Part shown: in pieces, positions 55,876-64,000 of the stretch | Position numbering within the stretch: position 1 is the first letter of the stretch | Layout: each line of letters starts with the position of its first letter | Source: an uncultured Microbacterium sp. | Lineage (GTDB): Bacteria; Actinomycetota; Actinomycetes; Actinomycetales; Microbacteriaceae | Length of the DNA: 64,000 nt | Assembly (NCBI GenBank): GCA_913774665.1 | Contig: CAJYHN010000013.1 | Span: 248,001 to 312,000 of the forward strand | Direction of reading: 5' to 3' | The notes under the pieces: generated by a model | What the model was told of the DNA's origin: nothing | Seen by the model: the letters and a program-made list of their open reading frames with translations, nothing else | Database searches by the model: none | Position numbers and translations under genes: made by a program

Positions 55876-56964
55876 GGAGTCGGCGAGGGCCGCGAGGCGC
55901 GCTTCTTCGTCGGCGGTGATCGCCGACTCGATGATCGGGCCGAGGGCGCCGTCCATCACCTGGTCGAGGTTGTACGCCTTGTATCCGGTGCGGTGGTCGG
56001 CGATGCGGTTCTCGGGGAAGTTGTAGGTGCGGATGCGCTCGGAGCGATCCATGCCGCGGATCTGCGACTTGCGCGCATCGGCGGCGACGGCGTCGCGCTC
56101 CTCCTGCTGCTTGGCGAGCAGGCGGGCGCGCAGCACGCGCATCCCGGCCTCGCGGTTCTGCAGCTGCGACTTCTCGTTCTGCATCGACACGACGATCCCG
56201 GTGGGAACGTGGGTGATGCGCACCGCGGAGTCGGTCGTGTTGACCGACTGCCCGCCGGGTCCCGACGAACGGAACACGTCGATCTTGAGATCGTTGGGGT
56301 CGATCGCGACCTCTTCCGGCTCATCGACCTCGGGGAAGACCAGCACGCCCGTTGTAGAGGTGTGGATGCGCCCCTGCGACTCCGTGGCGGGTACGCGCTG
56401 CACGCGGTGGACTCCGCCCTCGTACTTCAGATGCGCCCACACGCCCTGCGCGGGGTCGCTCGAGGAGCCCTTGATCGCGACCTGGACGTCTTTGTAGCCG
56501 CCGAGGTCGGATTCGGTGCGTTCGAGAAGCTCCGTCTTCCAGCCCATGGATGCCGCGTACTGCAGGTACATGCGCAGGAGATCGGCCGCGAAGAGGGCGC
56601 TCTCGGCTCCCCCCTCGCCGCCCTTGATCTCCATGATCACGTCACGGGCGTCGTCGGGATCGCGCGGGATGAGCAGGCGACGCAGACGCTCCTGCGTCTC
56701 GGCCACGCGCTCCTCGAGAGCCGGGACCTCCTCCGCGAACGCGGAGTCCTCGCGCGCGAGCTCGCGCGCCGCCTCGAGGTCGTCGGACGCCGCGGTCCAC
56801 GCTTCGTGGGCCGCGACGATCCGCGACAGCTCGGCGTAGCGTCGGTTGACGCGCTTGGCGCGCGCGGCGTCCGCGTGCACGGCCGGGTCGGAGAGTTCCT
56901 CCTGGACGGCCTTGTGCTCCTCGAGCAGTCCGCGGACCGACTCGAACATCGCGGGTTCCGACAT
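55873..56964 (-). CDS. prfA: peptide chain release factor 1
   Basis: 363 residues from ATG 56964, with a GGGAGG site. It terminates translation at UAA and UAG. The anticodon-like PxT region reads RVPATESQG (PAT), the catalytic GGQ is in [17 protein letters not shown], and the C-terminal block is [16 protein letters not shown]. The N-terminal coiled-coil domain spans about 5-100. It follows rho by 17 bases. rpmE, often between rho and prfA in actinobacteria, is absent here. Confidence 0.97.
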   Translation of the reverse strand: MSEPAMFESVRGLLEEHKAVQEELSDPAVHADAARAKRVNRRYAELSRIVAAHEAWTAASDDLEAARELAREDSAFAEEVPALEERVAETQERLRRLLIPRDPDDARDVIMEIKGGEGGAESALFAADLLRMYLQYAASMGWKTELLERTESDLGGYKDVQVAIKGSSSDPAQGVWAHLKYEGGVHRVQRVPATESQGRIHTSTTGVLVFPEVDEPEEVAIDPNDLKIDVFRSSGPGGQSVNTTDSAVRITHVPTGIVVSMQNEKSQLQNREAGMRVLRARLLAKQQEERDAVAADARKSQIRGMDRSERIRTYNFPENRIADHRTGYKAYNLDQVMDGALGPIIESAITADEEARLAALADS

Positions 56965-56981
56965 CGCGCCTCCCGCCCCGA

Positions 56982-59219
56982 TCAGCGGATGCTGTTGTCG
57001 TCACCGCCGCGCGCGGGCGCCGGGATCGACTTCTGCATCTGCACGAGGAACTCGACGTTCGACTGGGTCTCCTTGAGCTTTCCGAGCACGACCTCGAGGG
57101 CCTGCTGGGGCTCGAGGCCGGCCAGCGCGCGACGCAGCTTCCAGGTGATCTTGACCTCGTCGTTCGACAGCAGCATCTCCTCGCGGCGGGTGCTCGACGC
57201 GTTGACGTCGACGGCCGGGAAGATGCGCTTGTCGGCGAGCTGGCGGTTCAGGCGCAGCTCGCTGTTGCCGGTGCCCTTGAACTCCTCGAAGATCACGTCG
57301 TCCATCTTGGAGCCGGTCTCGACGAGGGCGGTGGCGAGGATCGTGAGCGATCCGCCGTTCTCGATGTTGCGCGCGGCGCCGAAGAAGCGCTTGGGCGGGT
57401 ACAGCGCCGAGGCGTCGACTCCGCCCGAGAGCACGCGGCCCGAGGTGGGCGCGGCGAGGTTGTACGCACGGCCGAGGCGGGTGATGGAGTCGAGCAGCAC
57501 GACGACGTCGCGACCGAGCTCCACGAGACGCTTGGCGCGCTCGATCGCGAGCTCGGCGACGGTGGTGTGATCCTCGGCGGGGCGGTCGAAGGTCGACGCG
57601 ATGACCTCGCCGCGCACGGTGCGCTGCATGTCGGTGACCTCTTCGGGCCGCTCGTCGACGAGCACGACCATGAGGTGGACCTCGGGGTTGTTCGTCGCGA
57701 TCGCGTTGGCGATCTGCTGCAGCACGATCGTCTTACCGGCCTTGGGGGGCGCGACGATCAGACCGCGCTGACCCTTGCCGACCGGGGCGACCAGGTCGAT
57801 GATGCGCTGCGTGAGCTTCTCGGGGCCGGTCTCCAGGCGCAGACGCTCCTGGGGGTACAGCGGCGTGAGGTTGCTGAACTCGACGCGAGCGGCGGCGTCG
57901 TCGACCGACAGACCGTTGATCGAGTCGACCTGCACGAGGGCGTTGTACTTCTGACGGCCCTGCTGCTCGCCCTCGCGGGGCTGCTTGATGGCACCGACGA
58001 CGGCGTCGCCCTTGCGCAGGTTGTACTTCTTGACCTGACCGAGCGAGACGTAGACGTCGCTCGGGCCGGGCAGGTAGCCGGTGGTGCGCACGAAGGCGTA
58101 GTTGTCCAGCACGTCGAGGACGCCGGCGATGGGGACGAGCACGTCGTCCTCGCCGATCTCGGTCTCGAACTCGTCGCCCGTGCTGCTCTGGCCGCGGCGC
58201 TTGTTGCGCTGACGGTTGCGGCTGTTGGCCGCCCCGCCCTGCTGCTGCTGGGCCTGCTGGCCGTTCTGGGCGTTGTCGCGCTGGCCACCGTCGCGCTGGC
58301 CGCCCTGCGACCCGTTGTCGCGGGCGTTCTCGCGCTGGCCGCCCTGCTGCTGCGGGGCCTCGGCCTCGTCGGCAGAGGGCTGGGCGGGAGCCTCGGCCTT
58401 GTCGGCGTCGGTCTTGTTGCGGTTGCGGTTGCGCGAGCGGCTGCGGCCGCGGCCACGGGCCGGGGTCTCGTCGGTCTGCTCGGCGGCGCCGTCGGCGGGC
58501 GCGGCGTCGGCCTGCTCGGCGTCGCCCTCGGCGGGCGCGGCGTCAGCGGCGGGAGCCTCGGCGGCGGGCGCGTCAGCGGCGACGGCGGGGGCCTCGGCGT
58601 CGGCGGCCACGTCGGCGGCCGTCGTGACGGGGGTCGTCGCCGACTCGTCGGTCGCGGCCTCGGCGGCGGGCGCCTCTGCAGCGGGCGCCTCGGCGGCGGG
58701 TGCCTCCGCAGCGGGGGCCTCGACGGCGGGTGCCTCCGCCGCGGCTGCCTCGGCGGCGGCGTCAGCGGCGGCCTTCTCTTCGGCGGTCGCGCTCTTCGCC
58801 CGGCGCGGGGCGCGCTTGCGCGGAGCGCGTGCAGGCTTTTCGACCGGCGCCGGCTCTTCGGCGGCCGGCTCCGCGGCGGCGTCGGCGGCAGGCGCGTCGG
58901 CGGCAGGCTCCGCGGCAGCGGGCTCCGCGGCGGCTTCAGCGGCGGGCGCGTCGGCGGCGGGCTCCGTGGCAGCGTCCACGGCAGGCGCGTCCGCGACCGC
59001 CTCGGCCGGAGCGTCAGCGGCGAGGGCGTCGTCGGTGAACAGCGCCTCGGGCTGCGCGTCGGAGGCCGCCTCGGCGGACTCCTCGGCCGCCGGGGCGTCT
59101 GCGCCCTCGGGGGTCTTTTCGGTGTCGGTGCCCTCCGCCGCAGCCCTGGGCTGCTCGTCGGCGGGGGTCTCGGCGCCCTCGGGCGCGTCGACGGGCTGGG
59201 TCTCGGAGATGGACTCCAC
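56982..59219 (-). CDS. rho: transcription termination factor Rho with long low-complexity N-terminus
   Basis: 745 residues from GTG 59219, with a GAGGAG site. The hexameric helicase core starts near residue 350: RNA-binding OB fold ([19 protein letters not shown]), Walker A at PPKAGKT with Lys496, Walker B in [10 protein letters not shown], and the R-loop [19 protein letters not shown]. Residues 1-345 are low complexity: an acidic Ala/Pro/Glu segment (about 1-255) with AAEAP pentapeptides and one basic island ([13 protein letters not shown]), then an Arg/Asn/Gln/Gly-rich segment. I do not find the usual N-terminal Rho helical domain. It ends RNA chains genome-wide. Confidence 0.96.
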   Translation of the reverse strand: MESISETQPVDAPEGAETPADEQPRAAAEGTDTEKTPEGADAPAAEESAEAASDAQPEALFTDDALAADAPAEAVADAPAVDAATEPAADAPAAEAAAEPAAAEPAADAPAADAAAEPAAEEPAPVEKPARAPRKRAPRRAKSATAEEKAAADAAAEAAAAEAPAVEAPAAEAPAAEAPAAEAPAAEAATDESATTPVTTAADVAADAEAPAVAADAPAAEAPAADAAPAEGDAEQADAAPADGAAEQTDETPARGRGRSRSRNRNRNKTDADKAEAPAQPSADEAEAPQQQGGQRENARDNGSQGGQRDGGQRDNAQNGQQAQQQQGGAANSRNRQRNKRRGQSSTGDEFETEIGEDDVLVPIAGVLDVLDNYAFVRTTGYLPGPSDVYVSLGQVKKYNLRKGDAVVGAIKQPREGEQQGRQKYNALVQVDSINGLSVDDAAARVEFSNLTPLYPQERLRLETGPEKLTQRIIDLVAPVGKGQRGLIVAPPKAGKTIVLQQIANAIATNNPEVHLMVVLVDERPEEVTDMQRTVRGEVIASTFDRPAEDHTTVAELAIERAKRLVELGRDVVVLLDSITRLGRAYNLAAPTSGRVLSGGVDASALYPPKRFFGAARNIENGGSLTILATALVETGSKMDDVIFEEFKGTGNSELRLNRQLADKRIFPAVDVNASSTRREEMLLSNDEVKITWKLRRALAGLEPQQALEVVLGKLKETQSNVEFLVQMQKSIPAPARGGDDNSIR
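58657..58761 (-). repeat. 15-bp tandem repeats in rho encoding AAEAP
   Basis: Seven consecutive 15-base units of the type gcctcggcggcgggc (plus strand) encode Ala-Ala-Glu-Ala-Pro-like pentapeptides in the N-terminal region of Rho. Copy number is likely to vary between strains. Confidence 0.85.
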
Positions 59220-59372
59220 GAGTGCTCCTCAGAAAATGAAACGTGATCAGATCGCGCTTCGCCGTGCAGAACGCAGACGAAGGACACCAGCGGTTCGGGA
59301 GACTGCAGCCGATACCGGGTTCGCGATGTGTTGCGGATTTCGCAGGTGGTGCAGAGGCTCAGATTCGCGAAG

Positions 59373-60305
59373 TTACGCGGAACCCTCTGCGTTTTTCACT
59401 GTACCACCCTTGACGTCGACGGCGAGCATGAGCGCCTGCCACGGGGTGTCGACCACGGATGCCATAAGATGAGCCGCCTCGAGTCGCTGCCCCGGCCCGT
59501 CGGCCAGCACCAGCACGCTGGGCCCGGCCCCCGACACGACCGCCGCATACCCCTCCGCGCGGAGGGCCCGCACGAGCCGATCGGTCTCGGGCATGGCCTG
59601 CGCGCGGTAGTTCTGATGCAGCTTGTCTTCGGTCGCCGCCATCAACAGCTCGGGACTCTGGGTCATCGCCGCGATCAGCAGCGCCGAACGCGAGACGTTG
59701 AAGACCGCATCCTCGCGCGGCACCTGCAGGGGCTGCAGGCTCCGTGCCACGGCGGTCGACATGGTGAAGCTCGGGACGAACACCAGCGGCGAGACTCCGC
59801 GGTGGACGATGAGCTGCTTGTGCTGGGGGCCCTCGGCATCCATCCACGCGATGGTGAGTCCGCCGAAGAGGCCGGGCGCGACGTTGTCGGGGTGGCCCTC
59901 CATCTCGGTGGCCAACCGCAACAGATCAACGTCGCTGAAGGCGACCTCTCCCTCGAGCAGACCCTTCGCGGCCAGGATGCCGGCGACCACGGCGGCCCCG
60001 GACGATCCCATGCCGCGACCGTGCGGGATCACGTTGTGCGCCGTCAGTCGGAGCCCCGGCAGCGAACGACCGACCGAAGCATAGGTGTGCGCCATCGCGC
60101 GCACCACGAGATGCGAGGCGTCGCGGGGGACGTCGGCCGTCCCCTCGCCCTCGACCTCGATCTCGAGGCGGTCGCCCTCGAGCTGCTCGACGACGAGCTC
60201 GTCGTAGACGCTCAGCGCGAGGCCGAGGGTGTCGAAGCCGGGCCCGAGGTTCGCGCTGGTGGCGGGAACGCGGACGGCGACTCGACGACCGGGGCCTGAG
60301 CTCAC
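59373..60305 (-). CDS. thrB: homoserine kinase
   Basis: 310 residues from GTG 60305, overlapping the thrC stop (GTGA). GHMP kinase: phosphorylates homoserine with [23 protein letters not shown] is the start block, [16 protein letters not shown] (near 90) the ATP-binding loop, and [13 protein letters not shown] the third GHMP motif. It completes the route from aspartate semialdehyde to threonine with hom and thrC. The 153-base gap to rho shows no clear hairpin or leader ORF. Confidence 0.96.
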   Translation of the reverse strand: MSSGPGRRVAVRVPATSANLGPGFDTLGLALSVYDELVVEQLEGDRLEIEVEGEGTADVPRDASHLVVRAMAHTYASVGRSLPGLRLTAHNVIPHGRGMGSSGAAVVAGILAAKGLLEGEVAFSDVDLLRLATEMEGHPDNVAPGLFGGLTIAWMDAEGPQHKQLIVHRGVSPLVFVPSFTMSTAVARSLQPLQVPREDAVFNVSRSALLIAAMTQSPELLMAATEDKLHQNYRAQAMPETDRLVRALRAEGYAAVVSGAGPSVLVLADGPGQRLEAAHLMASVVDTPWQALMLAVDVKGGTVKNAEGSA

Positions 60306-61384
60306 GCGGTCACCGGCTGCAGGTCGAGCACGGAGGCGACCTCCGCGGTGGCGGCGTCGACGACCGTGGGCGACACGTCGGTGCCGTCGGCACGACGCAG
60401 AGCCCACTGGGGGTCCTTGAGGCCGTGGCCGGTGACGGTGAGGACGACCTTCGCGCCGGCCGGCACGACGCCGGCCTCGGCGCGCTCGAGCAGACCCGCG
60501 ACGCTGATGGCCGAGGCGGGCTCGACGAAGATGCCCACCTCGCCGGCGAGGATCTTCTGCGCTTCGAGGATCCCGGCGTCGTCGATCGCGCCGAAGTAGC
60601 CGTCGGTGGCGTCACGGGCCTCGAGAGCCAGCTCCCACGAGGCGGGATTGCCGATGCGGATCGCGCTCGCGATGGTCTCGGGCTGCTTGACGACCTCGCC
60701 GCGCACGAGCGGGGCGGAGCCGGCGGCCTGGAAGCCGAACATCCGCGGAACGCGCGTGGCGACGCCGCGGGCGGCCTCTTCGCGGTAACCGCGCGAGTAC
60801 GCGGTGTAGTTGCCGGCGTTGCCGACCGGGATGAAATGGAAGTCGGGGGCGTCGCCCAGGACCTCGACGACCTCGTAGGCGGCGGTCTTCTGCCCCTCGA
60901 TGCGGTCGGGGTTCACCGAGTTGACCAGGTGCACCGGGTAGTGGTCGGCGAGCTCGCGCGCGATCTCGAGGCAGTCGTCGAAGTTGCCGCGGATCTGGAT
61001 GAGCCGGCCGTTGTGCGCCACGGCCTGGCTGAGCTTGCCCATCGCGATCTTGCCCTCGGGCACGAGGACCGCGGCGGTGATGCCCGCGTGGGCGGCGTAG
61101 GCCGCGGCCGAGGCCGAGGTGTTGCCGGTCGAGGCGCAGATGACGGCCTTGGCGCCGTGCTCGACGGCGCGCGAGAGGGCCACGGTCATGCCGCGGTCCT
61201 TGAACGAACCGGTCGGGTTCATTCCCTCGTACTTCACCCAGACGTCGGCGCCGGTACGACGCGACAGCGCGGGGGCGGGCAGCAGCGGTGTGCCGCCCTC
61301 GCCCAGGGTGACCACGGTGGAGGCGTCGGTGACACCCAGACGGTCGGCGTATTCGCGGAGGACTCCGCCCCAGAGGTGTGCCAT
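60302..61384 (-). CDS. thrC: threonine synthase
   Basis: 360 residues from ATG 61384, one base after the hom stop, with a GGAAGGG site. PLP-dependent conversion of O-phosphohomoserine to threonine. PLP Lys62 in [11 protein letters not shown], phosphate loop [11 protein letters not shown], and [15 protein letters not shown]. The short form without the long N-terminal domain is normal for actinobacteria. Confidence 0.97.
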   Translation of the reverse strand: MAHLWGGVLREYADRLGVTDASTVVTLGEGGTPLLPAPALSRRTGADVWVKYEGMNPTGSFKDRGMTVALSRAVEHGAKAVICASTGNTSASAAAYAAHAGITAAVLVPEGKIAMGKLSQAVAHNGRLIQIRGNFDDCLEIARELADHYPVHLVNSVNPDRIEGQKTAAYEVVEVLGDAPDFHFIPVGNAGNYTAYSRGYREEAARGVATRVPRMFGFQAAGSAPLVRGEVVKQPETIASAIRIGNPASWELALEARDATDGYFGAIDDAGILEAQKILAGEVGIFVEPASAISVAGLLERAEAGVVPAGAKVVLTVTGHGLKDPQWALRRADGTDVSPTVVDAATAEVASVLDLQPVTA

Positions 61385-61385
61385 G

Positions 61386-62741
61386 TCAGTTCCCTTCCAC
61401 ACGCAGCACGGAGACCACGCGCTCGACGACGCCGCTCGCGGCGAGACGCTCGACGGTCTCGCTCAAATCCTGCTCGCGGGCCTTGTGTGTTCCGATGACC
61501 AGGCGGGCGGATCCCGCCCCGGTCGCTGAGCCTGTTGCGGCTGCCGAGTCGTCGGCATCCGGAGTCTGCTCGATGACGGTCTGCTCGACGGTCGCGATCG
61601 ACACGCGCCCCTCGCTGAGGATGCCCGCGACGGTGGCCAGCACGCCCGGCTGGTCGTCGACCTCGAGCGTGATCTGGTAGCGCGTGATGACATGCCCGAT
61701 CGGCACGGCGGGCAGGTTCGCGCGCGTGGACTCGCCCACGCCGATGCCGCCGGCGATGTGGCGGCGCGCGGCCGAGACGACGTCGCCGAGCACGGCGGAG
61801 GCGGTCTGCACGCCGCCGGCGCCGGCGCCGTAGAACATCAGGTCGCCCGCGGCCTCGGCCTGCACGAAGACGGCGTTGTTCGCGCCGTGGACGCTCGCCA
61901 GCGGGTGCGTGCGCTCGACGAGGGCGGGGTACACGCGCACCGAGATCGACTCGCCGCCGCCGTTCTCGCCGGCGAGGCGCTCGCACACGGCGAGGAGCTT
62001 GATGACGTAGCCCGCATGACGCGCCGACTCGATCATCGCGGCGTCGACCGAGGTGATGCCCTCGCGGTGCACCGCGTCGAGCGGAACCGTCGTGTGGAAG
62101 GCGAGGCTCGCGAGGATCGCGGCCTTCTGCGCGGCGTCGTAGCCCTCGACGTCGGCGGTCGGGTCGGCCTCGGCGTAGCCGAGGGCCTGCGCCTGGGCGA
62201 GCACGTCGCCGAAGTCCGCGCCCTCGGTGTCCATGCGGTCGAGGATGTAGTTCGTCGTGCCGTTGACGATGCCCATGATGCGCACCACGCGGTCACCGGC
62301 GAGCGAGTCGCGCAGCGGCCGGATGATCGGGATCGCACCGGCGGCGGCGGCCTCGTAGTACACCTCGGCGCCCACCTGGTCGGCGGCCTCGAAGACCTCG
62401 GAGCCGTGCGTGGCCAGCAGCGCCTTGTTGGCCGTGACGACGTCGGCACCCGAGGCGATCGCGTGCAGCACCTGCGTGCGAGCGGGCTCGATACCGCCCA
62501 TGAGCTCGATGACGATGTCGCTGCCGACGATCAGGGTGTCGGCGTCGGTGGTGAACAGCTCGCGCGGCAGGTCGACGTCGCGCCTGGCGTCGAGGTCGCG
62601 CACCGCGATGCCTGCGAGTTCGAGCTTCGCGCCCGCGCGGTCGGCGAGCTCGTCGCCGTGCTTGAGCAGCAGGTCGGCGACCTGCGAGCCGACGGCGCCG
62701 GCGCCGAGGAGCGCCACGCGGAGCGTGCGGTAGTCGGTCAT
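61386..62741 (-). CDS. hom: homoserine dehydrogenase with C-terminal ACT domain
   Basis: 451 residues. Reduces aspartate semialdehyde to homoserine with NAD(P)H. Rossmann motif [12 protein letters not shown] (residues 10-21), [12 protein letters not shown], and the catalytic block [14 protein letters not shown] with [19 protein letters not shown]. The ACT domain (about 360-451) mediates threonine feedback in the family. It contains a roughly 18-residue low-complexity insert ([20 protein letters not shown]) where relatives have a short loop. Four-base overlap with lysA. Confidence 0.97.
   Translation of the reverse strand: MTDYRTLRVALLGAGAVGSQVADLLLKHGDELADRAGAKLELAGIAVRDLDARRDVDLPRELFTTDADTLIVGSDIVIELMGGIEPARTQVLHAIASGADVVTANKALLATHGSEVFEAADQVGAEVYYEAAAAGAIPIIRPLRDSLAGDRVVRIMGIVNGTTNYILDRMDTEGADFGDVLAQAQALGYAEADPTADVEGYDAAQKAAILASLAFHTTVPLDAVHREGITSVDAAMIESARHAGYVIKLLAVCERLAGENGGGESISVRVYPALVERTHPLASVHGANNAVFVQAEAAGDLMFYGAGAGGVQTASAVLGDVVSAARRHIAGGIGVGESTRANLPAVPIGHVITRYQITLEVDDQPGVLATVAGILSEGRVSIATVEQTVIEQTPDADDSAAATGSATGAGSARLVIGTHKAREQDLSETVERLAASGVVERVVSVLRVEGN
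61502..61566 (-). repeat. repeat-like insert inside the hom ACT domain
   Basis: On the minus strand it reads AACAGGCTCAGCGACC, matching the core seen at 15526-15612 and 18725-18785. A GGCGGG/CCCGCC inverted pair lies at 61502-61518. It stays in frame and encodes the Ala/Gly/Ser-rich insert. Confidence 0.45.
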
Positions 62742-64000
62742 TCGGTGTCTCCGTGGGGTGTAGCGGAAGGAGCGGATGCCGGGATCCCGGCGTCGCGCGC
62801 GAGGAGGTCGTGGACACTCTCGCCGCGGACGATCACGCGAGCCCGACCGTCGCGCACGGCGACGACCGGGGGGCGCGGGGTGTAGTTGTAGTTGCTCGCG
62901 AGCGAGAAGCAGTAGGCACCGGTGGCGGGAACGGCCAGCAGGTCACCGGGGGTGACGTCGGCGGGGAGGTATTCGGCATCCACCACGATGTCTCCCGACT
63001 CGCAGTGACGGCCGACGACGCGCGAGAGGGCCGGGGCCGCGGAGCTCGTCCGCGAGACCAGCCGCGCCGAGAAGTCGGCGCCGTAGAGGGCGGGCCGGGC
63101 GTTGTCGCTCATGCCGCCGTCGACACTGATGTAGGTGCGGTCGAGGTCTTCGCCGGCCGTCACGGTCTTGACCGTGCCGACCTCGTACACGGTGACGCCG
63201 GCCTGACCGACGATGACGCGACCGGGCTCGGTGGCGACGTCGGGCATCGGGATGCCGCGCACCGCGCACTCGTCGGCGATGGCGTCGACGATGCCGTCGG
63301 CGATCTCCTCGATGGGCTTCGGGTCGTCGACCGACGTGTAGGAGATGCCGAAACCGCCGCCGACGTTGAGCAGGGGGATCTCTCCCCCGGCCAGCAGGTC
63401 GGCGTGCAGGTCGACCAGGCGCGCGGCCGACTCGCGGAAGCCCGAGGAGTCGAAGATCTGCGAGCCGATGTGCGCGTGCAGGCCGACGAAGCGCAGGCTC
63501 GACAGCTCGCGGATGCGCGCCACGGCCTCGGCCGCCCCCTCGAGTGAGAAGCCGAACTTCTGGTCTTCGTGGGCGGTGGCGAGGAACGCGTGGGTCTCGG
63601 CGTGCACACCGGTGCGCACGCGCACGAGGACCGACTGCACGGCGCCCCGGCGCTCGGCGATGGCGGCGAGCCGTTCGATCTCGATCGGACTGTCGACGAC
63701 GACCGAGCCGATGCCCACCTCGACGGCGCGCTCGAGCTCGGAGACGCTCTTGTTGTTGCCGTGGAAGCCCAGGCGCGCGGGGTCGGCGCCGGCGGCGAGC
63801 GCGACCTCGAGCTCGCCACGCGTGCAGACGTCGACGGCGAGTCCTTCGTCGACGACCCAGCGCACGACCTCGGTCGACAGCAACGCCTTGCCGGCGTAAT
63901 AGACGCGGGCCCGGATGCCATGGCGGGCGGCGGCGGCGTCGAAGGCGGAACGCGCGCGACGGGCGTGGCCGCGCACCTCGTCTTCGTCGAGGACGTATAG
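62738..64000 (-). CDS. lysA: diaminopimelate decarboxylase, 5' end cut by window edge
   Basis: About 420 residues visible; the frame continues past base 64000 (LYVLDEDEVRGHARRA), so the true start lies outside. PLP-dependent decarboxylation of meso-diaminopimelate to lysine. PLP Lys in VYYAGKALLS, then LHAHIGSQIFD, LLNVGGGFGISY, TEPGR and ISVDGGMSDNARP. The second-half active-site Cys is in HCESGDIV. It overlaps hom by four bases (ATGA), heading a lysA-hom-thrC-thrB operon. Confidence 0.97.
   Translation of the reverse strand, partial: LYVLDEDEVRGHARRARSAFDAAAARHGIRARVYYAGKALLSTEVVRWVVDEGLAVDVCTRGELEVALAAGADPARLGFHGNNKSVSELERAVEVGIGSVVVDSPIEIERLAAIAERRGAVQSVLVRVRTGVHAETHAFLATAHEDQKFGFSLEGAAEAVARIRELSSLRFVGLHAHIGSQIFDSSGFRESAARLVDLHADLLAGGEIPLLNVGGGFGISYTSVDDPKPIEEIADGIVDAIADECAVRGIPMPDVATEPGRVIVGQAGVTVYEVGTVKTVTAGEDLDRTYISVDGGMSDNARPALYGADFSARLVSRTSSAAPALSRVVGRHCESGDIVVDAEYLPADVTPGDLLAVPATGAYCFSLASNYNYTPRPPVVAVRDGRARVIVRGESVHDLLARDAGIPASAPSATPHGDTE

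Noticed and set aside
58657-58761. Regular repeats that could suggest a CRISPR array
   Set aside because: Units are contiguous 15-mers without spacers, in frame inside rho, so they are coding repeats.
57567-59246. 559-codon Gly/Leu/Val-rich plus frame opposite rho
   Set aside because: Antisense of the Ala/Glu/Pro repeats; it mimics a membrane or glycine-rich protein but has no independent support.

Overview
The window is high-GC DNA (about 70 percent by eye) whose gene content and order point to an actinobacterium of the family Microbacteriaceae, most likely Microbacterium or a close relative. The main reasons are the blocks lysA-hom-thrC-thrB-rho-prfA ... prmC-tsaC-wecA-atpIBEFHAGDC and dxr-rseP-ispG ... 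proS, a prolyl-tRNA synthetase with an editing insert, an LAATG (sortase E type) wall-sorting signal, and many genes that start directly behind a TANNNT box. It is ordinary chromosomal backbone with small accessory pockets. I see no rRNA or tRNA gene, phage, transposase or CRISPR array. The organism call is inference.

Layout. 1-9.2 kb: 3'-truncated glycogen phosphorylase, DUF1206 membrane protein, aldo/keto reductase, proS, an ECF sigma factor with its membrane partner, a membrane-anchored HExxH protein and a BenE-type transporter. 9.2-13.3 kb: L,D-transpeptidase coupled to a PAP2 phosphatase, then ispG. 13.35-20.9 kb: a trp leader peptide and attenuator in front of a fused anthranilate synthase, rseP, a MurE-like ligase, dxr and an FKBP lipoprotein. 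21-29.6 kb: plsC and a dihydroxyacetone/glycerol region (dhaKLM, SorC-type regulator, glpD, glpF, glpK) with a 35-bp palindromic operator before glpD. 29.6-41.7 kb: small membrane and redox proteins, a two-gene secreted lectin/phosphoesterase unit, asparaginase, APC permease, PP2C phosphatase, a second aldo/keto reductase, a DUF5684-like protein and YaaA. 41.7-52.1 kb (minus strand): prmC-tsaC-wecA-atpI and the F1Fo ATP synthase operon. 52.2-55.2 kb (plus strand): cysK-cysE-amidase, lying between prmC and prfA. 55.3-64 kb (minus strand): GrpB-family protein, prfA, rho, thrB, thrC, hom and 5'-truncated lysA.

How the genes work together. lysA, hom, thrC and thrB form a tightly overlapping aspartate-family operon. 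The dha and glp genes bring glycerol and dihydroxyacetone to dihydroxyacetone phosphate. dxr and ispG are two steps of the MEP isoprenoid pathway. cysE-cysK make cysteine from serine. The atp genes encode a complete F1Fo ATP synthase.

Most striking observations: a textbook trp attenuator whose leader peptide is itself probably leaderless; atpB with no ATG/GTG/TTG start that keeps its conserved N-terminus, but an SD-preceded CTG overlapping the stop of an 8-codon upstream ORF; a recurring leaderless promoter with exactly six bases between the -10 box and the start codon; a Rho whose usual N-terminal helical domain I cannot find, replaced by about 345 low-complexity residues; the glp operator; a repeat-like core at two convergent gene ends and in frame inside hom; and strong enrichment of the heptamer GGATGCC.
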